Source of the DNA: Alligator mississippiensis
Lineage: Eukaryota; Chordata; Crocodylia; Alligatoridae
Length of the DNA: 64,000 nt
Reading direction: 5' to 3'
NCBI RefSeq assembly: GCF_030867095.1
Contig: NC_081825.1
Location: 46,738,501 to 46,802,500, forward strand
Below the pieces are notes generated by a model. That model ran no database searches. It saw nothing but the letters and a program-made list of their open reading frames with translations, and had not been told where the DNA came from. Positions within the stretch are counted from its first letter, which is position 1. Every line of letters starts with the position of its first letter. Both the position numbers and the translations under genes were made by a program. Positions 22,370 through 32,862 of this stretch are shown piece by piece.

Positions 22370-24469
22370 ACCAGAATAAGGACACTGGACTTCATAAAAC
22401 AAACTTTAACTAACTCAAGGACTTTGTGGGCAGGATCCCTTGGGAAGCAACTCTGGAAAAGGAATCCAGGAGATCTGTGTGTACTTTAAGTAAGCTCTCT
22501 TAAGGGTACAAAAGCAAGCTATCTGGATGAGAGAGAAAATTAGGAAGTGCAACAGGAAACCAGCCTGACTAGACAGCAATCTCTTCAAGGAGTTCAAATT
22601 AAAAAAAGAATCCTATAAAAAGTGGAAACTTGTTCATAGTACTAGGAAAGAACATAGGATTAGTGTACAGGCATGAAGGGAGAAAATTAGGAATGCCAAT
22701 GTACAATTTAAGGAGCAGCTGGCAAGGGACATAAAAGGCAAAAGACAAAAAGGATTCTAGAGGTATTTCAAAAATTAGAGGAAGACCAGTCATTTTATAG
22801 GTCTATTATGGAATGCAGACATCAAAGAAGTCACAGATGATAGAGAGAGCTGAAGTATTTAATGCCTTTTTTACTTTAGTCTTCACAATTAAGGGGAGAT
22901 AACAGCTATTAAGTGTAGCTGGCAGCAGAGATAGGGAAGGAGAACAGGCTACTTAGAAAAGCTGAGAGATTACTTACAGAAGCTAGATTCTTTCAAGTTG
23001 GCAAGATCAGGATGTACCTTAATGTACTGAAAGAATTGGGTGAGGTAATTTTAGAACCACTAGATATCTTTTTGTGAACTCATGGAGGTAAGATGAGGTC
23101 CTGGATGACTGGAAACCATAGTGCTCCATTTTTAAGAATGAGAAGAAGGAGGAGCTGGGGAACTACAGACCAGTCAGCTTGGCCTCTATACCTGGAAACA
23201 TCATAAAGCAGGCCCTAAGGGATCTATTGTGAAGCACCTAGAGGAGAACAAGGTAATCAGGGACAGTCAGCATGGATCCATAAAGAGAAAGTCATGACTG
23301 ACCAATGTGATTTCCTTCCTATGGTAAAGTGGCAGACTCTGTGGATGAGGGGAGAACAGTGAACATTGTATAACTTGACTTTAGCAAAGCTTTGACACTA
23401 TCTCCAGTGACATTTTCACAGGAGGAAGCTAAGGAAATAGAGACTAGCAGAATGTACTGTAAGGTGGATACAAAACTTGTTGGATCATAATAGTGAGTAG
23501 TCTTCAATGGCTCAATGTCTACTTGGGAGGAGGTATCAAGTAGAGATCCTCAGTGCTCTGTCCTTGATCAAATATTGTTCAACATATTCGTTAATGACTT
23601 GAAAGATGGGATCAAGTGAACACATAGTGAATTTGCAGAAGACACCAAGTTGGGTGGAATTGCAGATCCTCTGGAAGGCAGAGCTAGGACCTAGAATTAC
23701 CTAGATAGGCTATAGAAATGGCCCATAATCAATCAGAAGACTTTCAACAAGGATACATGCAAAGTCCTGCACTTGGGATGGAATAACCAGGTGTACACAT
23801 ACAGACTGGAGAATTAATTGCTACGTTGCAGTACTGCAGAGAAGGACTTGGGAGTTATAGTGGACCATAAGCTGAATATGAGACAACACATGCTCTTGTT
23901 GCAAAAAAGCCAACAGCATCTTGGGTTGTATTAACAGGAGTGTCATTTGCAAATCTAAGGAAGTGATTGATTCTTCTGATCTATTTACCCATGGTGAAGC
24001 CTTACCTGGAGTACCATGTCCAGTTTTGAACACCACACTTCAAGACAGATATACACATTTTGGAAAGAGTCCAGCATGAGGCAACAAAAAATTATCATGG
24101 GCCTGGGAGACAAGACTTTTGAGGAAAGGCTGAAAGAGCTAAGGTTATTTTGCCTACAGAAGAGAAGGCTGAGAGGGGATTTGATAACAGTGTTTCTGAA
24201 GGGTGAATACAGACAGGATGGAAATGGGCTTTTTCTGTGATTGTAGGGAACAGGACTAGGAGCAAATAATTCAAACTGCAGCAGAGGAAATTTAGGTTGG
24301 AGATTAGGAGGAACATTCTGAATATGAAGGTGGTCAGGCATTGGAACATGCTATCTAGCAAAGTTGCATAACTACCCTCAGAAACTTTCAAAAGAAGGTT
24401 ATCCGATGCTTACCTGGAATGGTTTAGACAACAATGATCCTGTCTTGAGCAGAGGGCTGGATTAGATAA
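22370..24469 (+). mobile_element. Old CR1 LINE, split by a younger CR1
   Basis: Plus-strand, heavily decayed CR1 ORF2. Blocks seen in order are the linker after the endonuclease near 22400-22760 and the RT entry 'YRPVSLASIPGNIIK' (near 23166). After these come the 'QHGSIKRKS' region near 23270, the 'ITWTLAKLLTL'-like YLDF block near 23370, the catalytic region near 23630 and the C-terminal '[20 protein letters not shown]' (24120-24180). Many frameshifts and stops. The 3' UTR breaks at 24469 where a younger minus-strand CR1 begins, and the terminal tail resumes at about 26733. Confidence 0.8.
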
Positions 24470-26664
24470 TTCATAGATTCATAGATTCATAGATGTTAGG
24501 GTCGGAAGGGACCTCAATAGATCATCAAGTCCGACCCCCTGCATAAGCAGGAAAGAGTGCTGGGTCTAGATGACCCCAGCTAGATACTCGTTTAACCTCC
24601 TCTTGAAGACCCCCAGGGTAGGGGAGAGCACCACCTCCCCTGGGAGCCCATTCCAGACCTTGGCCACTCAAACTGTGAAGAAGTTCTTCCTAATGTCCAA
24701 TATAAATCTGCTCTCTACTAGCTTGTGGCCATTGTTTCTTGTAACCCCCGGGGGCGCCTTGGTGAATAAATCCTCACCAATTCCCTTCTGTGCCCCCGTG
24801 ATGAACTTATAGGCAGCTACAAGGTTGCCTCTCAACCTTCTCTTGCAGAGGCTGAAAAGGTCCAGTTTCTCTAGTCTCTCCTCGTAGGGCTTGGTCTGTA
24901 GGCCCTTGACCATACGAGTTGCCCTTCGCTGTACCCTCTCCAGGTTATCCGCATCCTTCTTGAAGTGTGACGCCAAGAATTGCACGCAGTACTCCAACTG
25001 CGGTCTGACCAGCGCCCTATAGAGGGGAAGTATCACCTCCCTGGACCTATTCGTCATGCATCTGCTGATGCACGATAAAGTGCCATTGGCTTTTCTGATG
25101 GCTTTGTCACACTGCCGGCTCATGTTCATCTTGGAGTCCACTAGGACTCCAAGATCCCTTTCCACCTCTGTGCCACCCAGCAGGTCATTCCCTAGGCTGT
25201 AGGTGTGCTGGACATTTTTCCTCCCTACGTGCAGCACTTTGCATTTCTCCTTGTTGAACTGCATCCTGTTGTTTTCTGCCCACTTGTCCAACCTATCCAG
25301 GTCTGCCTGCAGCTGTTCCCTGCCCTCCGGCATGTCCACTTCTCCCCATAGCTTTGTGCCATCTGCAAACTTGGACAGAGTACATTTCACTCCCACGTCC
25401 AAGTCACTGATGAAGACATTAAAGAGTATCGGTCCAAGGACCGAACCCTGCGGGACCCCACTGCCCACACCCTTCCAGGTCGAGACCGACCCATCTACCA
25501 CGACTCTGGGTGCGACCCTCTAGCCAATTCGCCACCCACCGGACTGTGCATTCATCCACATCACAGCCTCTTAACTTGTTCACCAGTATGGGGTGGGATA
25601 CCGTATCGAAGGCCTTCCTGAAGTCTAAGTATATGACATCCACCCCTCCTCCTGTGTCCAGGCGTTTCGTAACCTGGTCATAGAAAGAGACTAGGTTGGT
25701 CAGGCACGATCTGCCCGCCACAAACCCGTGCCGGTTTCCCCTCAGCATAATTTGCCCTGCCGGGCTCTCACAAATGTGAGCCTTGATAATTTTTTCAAAT
25801 ACTTTACCAAGGATGGAGGTGAGACTGACAGGCCTATAGTTGCCCGGGTCCTCCTTTCTCCCCTTTTTGAAAATGGGGACCACGTTAGCCCTTTTCCAGT
25901 CCTCCGGGACTTGGCCCGTGCACCACGAGCATTCAAATATTCCCGCCAGTGGCTCTGCAATGATGTCGGCCAGTGCCTTCAGCACCCTCGGATGGAGCCC
26001 ATCCGGGCCTGCCGACTTAAAGGCATCCAGTTCTTCCAAGTGACTCTGCACCACCTCAGGATCTACGTATGGAAGTCTGTCACCTTGCTGCTGCCTCTCT
26101 ACAACCCCAGTGAGAGACTTGTCGTGCCCCTCACGTAGGAACACTGAGGCAAAGAACTCGTTGAGGAGTTCAGCCTTGTCCCCCCTATCTGTCACTAATT
26201 GTTTCTGCCCATTTAGCAGCGGTCCTATTCCTCCCTGGGCCTTCCTTTTACTCCCAATATATCTAAAAGCAATTTCTTGTTGTCCTTTACTTGGGTTGCC
26301 ATCCTCAGCTCCATGGTAGCTTTGGCCCGCCTAACTGCCTCCCTACAAGCACGAGCAGAGGAGGTATATTCATCTTTAGTGATCTCACCTAGTTTCCACT
26401 TTTTATGTGCTCCCCTTTTGGCCGTTAGGCTGCCCTGGATTTCTCTGGTCAGCCATGGGAGCCTCCTGGCCCCTTTCCCTCTTTTGCCTCGCTCGGGGAT
26501 CGTCTTGCTTTGTGCCCAAAGGATCGTTTCCTTTAGGCACAGCCACCCTTCTTGGGCACCCATCCCATCAAAACTCCTACTCTGCAGTGCTTCCTTGACT
26601 AATTGCCTGAGTGCATTGAGATCAGCTTTCCTAAAGTCTAGCACTTTCACCCTACTAGAGGGTG
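24470..26664 (-). mobile_element. Younger CR1 LINE, 5'-truncated
   Basis: The 3' tail (ttcatagattcatagattca) is at 24470 and the CR1 3' UTR follows. Minus-strand frames are 26650-26225, 26195-25419 and 25501-24668. They cover the post-endonuclease linker, the whole RT ([73 protein letters not shown]) and the C-terminus. Breaks are a one-base deletion near 26270, an indel near 25500 and a TGA near 24668 (CGA to TGA). The RT catalytic motif reads FADG rather than FADD, so a catalytic Asp is also lost. It keeps six A's (minus strand) in the FEKII run. Confidence 0.92.
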
Positions 26665-26732
26665 ATATATCTCTTTATAGAGATATATAAGAGGGTTTAT
26701 AATCTTAGATATATAAGAGGGTTTATAATCTT
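26665..26732. repeat. Short palindromic and tandem repeats at the CR1 5' junction
   Basis: Two 26-bp units (26681-26706 and 26707-26732) share 'agatatataagagggtttat'. Just before them 'gatatatctctttatagaga' folds back on itself. They lie exactly between the end of the younger CR1 and the remaining tail of the older CR1. Confidence 0.75.
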
Positions 26733-26771
26733 ATAAAGTGCCTTTTAGCCCTACTTTCTTATGATTCTATG
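26733..26771 (+). mobile_element. Terminal tail of the split old CR1
   Basis: 'ttttagccctactttcttat' followed by 'gattctatga' is the expected end of the old CR1 whose body stops at 24469. Confidence 0.7.
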
Positions 26772-28611
26772 AGATCCTGTCTCAAATCAGGTATAACTTA
26801 AGGCCCTTATTCTCCAAATGCCTCTATGCAGACAGACCAATTTCCTTTCCCAAAGCCTTATTAAAGTCCACGGCCTGCTGTATGGTGCTAAACACTTATC
26901 TTAACTAGAGGATGGCAACCTTTTTCAAAGTGTGGGTTGGAACAGCCTGGAGCCAATCCAGTGCAGGCTGATGGCTTCCACAATGACTGCAATGGGAGGG
27001 ATTTCCCTGTGCTTCCAATGAAGCCACATATCTGAGAGCTGTACCCATACCATCACTGCTTCTCTCTTTCTCAGGTTTCTAGGCTTGGAAATGAGTGTAC
27101 CTTCCAGCTGGAAAGTTGTTCTTTTGGGGCAGGGCTGCTGGAAACTTCTTCCAAACTGCTGCCATTTTTCCCTGCCCCAGTCCCCCCCACTACACAGCCT
27201 AGCCTTGATGCAGCTCCACTCCAGCAGGAAACTGCATTTACATCACTACTTTGGTGGAGGTTGGAGGGATGGAGGCAGGGAAGAATGGGGGCAGAGAGAA
27301 GCAACAGTGGTAGTAGCCTGGGCACAGGTTGCAGCTTCCCAGCCCTTGTACATCTCCTCACTGCTCAGCCCCTGCCTCACTGCCTCAATGCTTCTCACAG
27401 CTCAGTAGGCTCAGGCAAAAACAGAGCCCTGTAGCTTGGAAATCCAGATGCAGGGGCTTGGTGGGCTAGATCTAGACTGCAGCTATACACTGCTGACCCT
27501 TCAGTTTAACCATCAAAGTGTAAGAATTCTTTCATTCTTCAGAGAAGTTTATCAGGCTTCACATTATATTCTGTGGGATTTGTTTAAGTTGATTCATTTA
27601 ACTCTTTTTGCAGGAAGGACTATGATTTATAAATGTCTTGGAAATTGTGTGCTTTAAGAGTGGACTTGGATTAGGAGACAGTTGTGGTACAGTTAATCAG
27701 GTAATGGAGGATGATGGGTAAGTCTTTGGAACACTTTTTTTAGGTAAGTATTCAGAACATAATCCTATTCCATCAAAACAACAAATAGAAAACATCATGG
27801 ATGCACCACCACTCAAAACACTGGCACCAGATTGGCTATGACATAGTACATGCCCAGGACCATCACAACGTTCTTATCACCAGAGCTATGACCACTGCAG
27901 ATGACTGATGAACTGATCATCATTTGATATGTTCCATCATGTCCATTCGTATCATTTCAAATGAGCATCAGCAAAAGAAGCAACTAAAGAAGAGATTCAA
28001 TACTGTGTGTGTGAAAGACCATGCTAAAAACAATAATTTCCAGTAGAACCTTTGTGTGAAAGTCTCCAGCCTCCCTGATGATCTTAACACCATTTATCAC
28101 TGGGTGTCAGGGTCTCTTATCAGTCAAGCCCAGTTGGGATGAGCTCTTGAGCAGTCACACCTGACCTCAATCCCTGGCTAATGCAACTGCCCAGTTCTCC
28201 CAAATTGAATTGGCTGCTGAGAGCATCACTCAATGTTTTTTAAGGGTACCTGCAGCCTGCTGTAGGCTTACCTTGACAAAGCCTCAGTCTATTCCAACAA
28301 GACTCATATTCACTGCTTTCTCTGATTCTCATGGATTCTGACTTGGCTTTGGCTTTCCCTGACTATGCTCTTAGATCTTCCCTGGAACCCAGCACTGACT
28401 CTCTGACCCATGGCTTTGAATCTTGGCTCCCATCCCAAACTACATCTCTTGGAGGATCCTCTTACTCCACTCCTCTGATCCAGACTCTGACCTGATGCTC
28501 CAGTACCCCATGCCCCCAACTACCTGACCTCCTGGTTGGCCAACTTCCTGTGTCCCTGCTGAACACTCACACTGGAAGAGCCTCAAGAAAAGTTTATCCA
28601 AAGCATTTGAA
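26772..28611. other. Unassigned intergenic DNA
   Basis: No gene or recognised repeat. Open frames at 27071-27408 are on overlapping strands and show no domain. Confidence 0.45.
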
Positions 28612-29790
28612 GTATCACTAGTCTTCTGCACAAAGAAACATCAGGACTGGTTTGATGAAAACAATAAGTAAATTCAAGCTGTCATTGACAGGCAAAGGAA
28701 AGTCTTCAAAGATTGGCAAAAAGATATCATCTACAAACAAAAACAAGACACTTATTACCACATTAATGCTGAGACCCAGAGAAAAAATTGAGAGGAAAAG
28801 AATGAGTGGCAAGAGGATTAAGCAAAAGAGATCCAAAAGTTTGCTGACAGCCACAATATACATTGTTTCTTTATCACAACCAAACCTAGCTATGGGCCAA
28901 GAACACAAGAAGCCATCCCTCTGAGGTTCAAGAATAGAATAACACTCTTTATATGGTGGAAGAAACCCTTTCAAGAGCTTTTGAAATGAGATTCCAGTGT
29001 CAAAGATAATACCATCAAAGCCATTCCACATCACCCCATTAAAGACTACCCTGCAGACCCACCAACTTTGAAAGCCATTGAGCAGATGAAGAATAACAAA
29101 GATTATGTTACTGATAAAATACTAATTGAAAGAGAACTAACTGAAACTCTTGAAACATGAACAGGTTCCCAGTGACTTGAGAGATGATGAATCATAATCA
29201 TGTTCAAGAAAAGAGATAGACTGGATTGCAGCAATTATTGTGGCAACTCTTGTCCATAGCTGGGAAGATTCTTTGCCTATATTCTCTACAATAGACTCTC
29301 TGCTCTTGCTGAGGATATTTTACGTGAGTGCCAACATGGTTTTAGACTATTTGGCAGTATAATAGACATCACCTTAGTTGTTGGATAGCTGCAGGACAAG
29401 TACAATGAGCAACACAAGACCTTTACATAGTCTTCATTTATCTGACTATAGCTTTTGATTGAATCAACGGGGGGTCCCCACAGAAGATTTAAATGAGATT
29501 TTGATGCCTGAAAAATTTTGTTGCCACCATCAGGCTTCTTTATGATGACATGACAGCAACCAACCTAAGCAATGGCTCAGAAACAGACCTCTTTAACATT
29601 AGAATTAAGTCAAGCAAGGATGTGGTATGGCACCAACACTCTTTTCCATCTATATCGCATCTATATTATGCATGTCATTGCTGATAGACTTTCATCTGGT
29701 ATCAGCATCTAGTATCACATAGACAGGAATACTATTAAAATCAACTGGTTATGTTCCAAATCCAAGATAAGCAACACCTACATAACTGAT
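28612..29790 (+). pseudogene. Non-CR1 LINE reverse transcriptase remnant
   Basis: Plus-strand translation in shifting frames gives HQDWFDENN near 28638, FADSHNIHCFFITTKPSYGP near 28840, then PLRFKNRITLF and ADPPTLKAIEQMKNNKDYV near 29055. These are followed by CSNYCGNSCP, FAYILYNRLSALAED and a block with ECQHGFRLFGSIID near 29320. This is the order of the linker and RT fingers of a LINE ORF2, here of the widespread type with 'NYRGISLL', 'CGFRPSRGTIDM' and 'IAFIDLTKAFD' motifs. It is not CR1. I do not assign the clade. Frameshifts and stops are frequent, and the catalytic region is not readable. The one open frame (28652-28924) is out of the RT frame and is not real. Confidence 0.65.
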
Positions 29791-30249
29791 TTTCAATAGG
29801 TTAATGACTGTGTCATGCGTTCCCATTGAATTGAATATCTCCAGGTCACCCTCAACTGCTTCTGTGCAGTGTATGAAAAGTACTTTTATATACTTGCTTA
29901 TACAAATACTAAATGACTGAGCAGTAACTCACATTACTGCACAGTAGTGCCAACAAATGGCTTTTTTGTGATGTTGACTGCGTGGTAACCCAAGACTACT
30001 GTGCAGTAGTGTTGTGTCACACTTTCTGCCACACAACACTACTGCATAGTAGTTTCAGGATACTGTGCAGTCAACATATCATGTAGACTGTCAACGTCAA
30101 TCTACCCTAAACCAAACAGATTCTCCTGCACATATTATAATTTGAGGACAGCCTGTCCCAGTAGCACAGAACCAGGAGAGGGGGAACTGTATTCACAGGC
30201 AAACCCCAGTTCAAAGTAAAAAGAAAAGAAAACCCCAACGTACCTCTTG
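29791..30249. other. Unassigned intergenic DNA
   Basis: No gene or known repeat seen. The sequence around 29940-30070 has several 'actgcacagtagt'-like words in both orientations, which could fold weakly. Confidence 0.35.
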
Positions 30250-31290
30250 TAGGGGCCGGGAGGAATGAAGAAATGCATGGTGGGAAACGGCCAGCTCAAT
30301 TCATTAGCTGTGCCTATATCCAGCTGGGACCAGGTGACGTCAAGGGGAGATGCCACCCGGCAGAGATAAAGAGCAGCCCCAAAGGTGCTGGAGGGCTGCT
30401 GAGGGCCAGAGAACCAGCGGGAGACCACCGGGCAGGAGGCGTCCAGCCCTGGCGCCAGCAGCCAGCAGCAGCAGCGGCAGCGGCAATGGTAGTGGTGGCA
30501 GCAGCAGCGGCAGAAGAAGCGGAAGTGGCAGTGGATCCCTGAGCCAGGGAAGACTGGCGGGGATCAAGGACACCGGTGGAGAGACCAGCAAAGGCAGCAG
30601 CAGTGGCTGCTGCAACAGTGGGAGCAGCAGGACCTGCAGAAGATCCCCAAGCTGAGGACTGGCGGGGATTGAAGACACCAGCAGGGAAGCTGGCGGGAAG
30701 GCCAGCTGTGGTAGCTGCAGCAACAGCAGCAGGAATAGGGGGGAACCCCAAGCTCGAGAAGCCCAGCGGGAGTTCAAGGAGCCAGTGAAGGGACCCAAAG
30801 CAACCCCTGGGAGAGCCGGCAGGAGAGCCCTAATCATAGGCAATGGGGCTGCAGCCCCGAGTAGAGGCAGAACCTGGAGAGAGAGAGGGAGAGAGAGGGA
30901 CCCTGGCTGGGGTGAAGGCACGGGTCCCGACCCAGAGGGTGCCTAAGTCTAAGGGTGTTGGAGGGGCTAAATGTGTATGGAGCTCTCACGGTGAGAGCTA
31001 TGTTTCCTTTAGGGTCCTCCCTTCCTTCTTTCTTTTTGGTCACACCTTACCAGTAGTCGTGGTGGTGATTTTGTTCATTTTGCATCATGGTGGGTGTTTC
31101 AGGGAAAAGGGGTTTAGCATGAAGGCATTGGCAGTGGTCCCCTTTAGGGCTCATCTATTTCAGTCCTCTTTGTGAGGGTAAATTAGTGGAGAACTTAGCA
31201 CCAGGCAAGGGTGGCTAGGACCCCATGGAAGTGGAGAGAGAGGTTGCACAAGAAGGCATCTGGAGCTACCATCAGCAGGCACCGAGGGCT
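30250..31290 (+). other. GC-rich promoter-like segment with GCAGC repeats (possible LTR or CpG island)
   Basis: A perfect CRE (TGACGTCA) lies at 30335-30342, and a weak TATA-like gagataaagagc about 25 bp further at 30361-30372. A GCAGC/GGCAGC-rich stretch runs from 30450 to 30740. Within it 'gactggcggggat' recurs at about 30550 and 30656, a ~106-bp period. The layout (U3-like promoter, then repetitive GC-rich transcribed part) resembles the LTR of reptilian Gypsy-like elements, but I could not define TG...CA ends. The right side is cut by the CR1 at 31291. The open frames on both strands are composition frames (Ser/Gly or Leu/Pro) and are not called as genes. Confidence 0.4.
30335..30342. promoter_or_regulatory. 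Perfect CRE-type site (TGACGTCA)
   Basis: Consensus cAMP-response-element palindrome followed at ~20 bp by a weak TATA-like sequence on the plus strand. It is a sequence match only. Confidence 0.5.
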
Positions 31291-31389
31291 AGATTCACAG
31301 ATTCATAGATTCATACATGTTAGGGTCAGAAGGGACCTCAATAGATCATCGAGTCTGACCCCCTGCATAGGCAGGAAAGAGTGCTGGGT

Positions 31390-32862
31390 CTAGATGAAAC
31401 CAGCTAAATGCATATCCAACCTCCTCTTGAAGACCCCCAGGGTAGGAGAGAGCACCACCTCCCTTGGAAGCCCATACCAGACCTTGGCCACTCTAACTGT
31501 GAAGAAGTTCTTCCTAATGTCCAATCTAAATCTGCTCTCTGCTAGCTTGTGGCCATTATTTCTTGTAACCCCCAGGGGCGCCTTGGTGAATAAATACTCA
31601 CCAATTCCCTTCTGCGCTCCCGTGATGAACTTATAGGCAGCCACAAGGTCGCCTCTCAACCTTCTATTACGGAGGCTGAAGAGGTCCAGGTGCCCCAGTC
31701 TCTCCTCATAGGTCTTGGTCTGGAAGCCCTTAACCATACGAGTGGCCCTTCTCTGGACCCTCTCCAGGTTATCCACATCCCTCTTGAAGTGCGGTGCCCA
31801 GAATTGCACCCAGTACTCCAACTGCGTTCTGACCAGCGCCCGATAGAGGGAAGTATCACCTCCTTGGATCTATTCATCATACATCTGCTGATGCACGATA
31901 AAGTGCCATTGGCTTTTCTGATGGCTTCGTCACACTGCCGACTCATGTTCATCTTGGAGTCCACTAGGACTCCAAGAGCCCTTTCCACCTCTGTGCCACC
32001 CAGCAGGTCATTCCCTAGGCTGTAGGTGTGCTGGACATTTTTCCTCCCTAGGTGCAGCACTTTGCATTTCTCCTTGTTGAACTGCATTCTGTTGTTTTCT
32101 GCCCACTTGTCCAACCTATCCAGGTCTGCTTGCAGCTGTTCCCTGCCCTCCGGCGTGTCCACTTCTCCCCATAGCTTTGTGTCATCCGCAAACTTGGACA
32201 GAGTGAACTCCCTCGTCCAAGTCGCTGATGAAGACATTCAAGAGTATCGGTCCAAGGACCGAGCCCTGCGGGACCCCACTGCCCACAACTTTCCAGGTCG
32301 AAACCGACCCATCCACCATGACTCTCTGGGTGCGACCCTCTAGCCAATTCACCACCCACCGGACTGTGTAGTCATCCAAGTCACAGCCTCTTCACTTGTT
32401 CACCGGTATGGGGTGGGATACCGTATCGAAGGCATTCCTGAAGTCTAAGTATACGACATCCACACCTCCTCCTGTGTCCAGGCATTTTGTAACCTGGTCA
32501 TAAAAAGAGACTAGATTAGTCAGACATGATCTGCCTTCTATGAACCCGTGCTGGTTTCCCCTCAGCATAATTTGTCCTGCTGGGCTCTCGCATATGTGAG
32601 TCTTGATAATTTTTTTCAAAGATTTTGCCAAGGATGGAGTTGAGACTGACTGGCCTATAGTGGCCCGGGTCCTCCTTCCTCCCCTTCTTGAAAATGGGGA
32701 CCACATTGGCCCTTTTCCAGGCCTCCGGGACTTGGCCCGTGCTCCATGAGTGTTCAAATATTCCCGCCTCTGGCTGTGCAATGATGACAGTGCCTTCAGT
32801 ACCCTCGGATGGAGCTTATCTGGGCCTGCTGACTTAAAGGCATCCAGTTCTTCCAAGAGACT
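31390..32862 (-). pseudogene. CR1 ORF2, RT core and C-terminus, frameshifted
   Basis: Pieces at 32856-32392, 32379-32182, 32237-31656 and 31821-31390 encode the RT core in changing frames. Visible blocks are [88 protein letters not shown] and the C-terminal NFFTVRVAKVWYGLPREVV. The run between FEK and IIK has seven A's on the minus strand (near 32610-32616) instead of six, causing a frameshift also seen in the 41-46 kb copy. Inactive. Confidence 0.88.

Noticed and set aside
25728..26138. Plus-strand frames across the young CR1
   Set aside because: Shadows of the minus-strand RT; the amino-acid sequence has no independent meaning.
28652..28924. 90-codon Lys-rich frame
   Set aside because: Out of frame with the recognisable LINE RT translation of the same DNA.
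30314..30921. Long overlapping frames on both strands (up to 193 codons)
   Set aside because: They are Leu/Pro or Ser/Gly-rich products of GCAGC-type repeats, open in several frames at once, with no domain.
31195..31400. Host gene next to the GC-rich promoter-like segment
   Set aside because: No open frame or splice signals continue beyond it; it is cut by a CR1.
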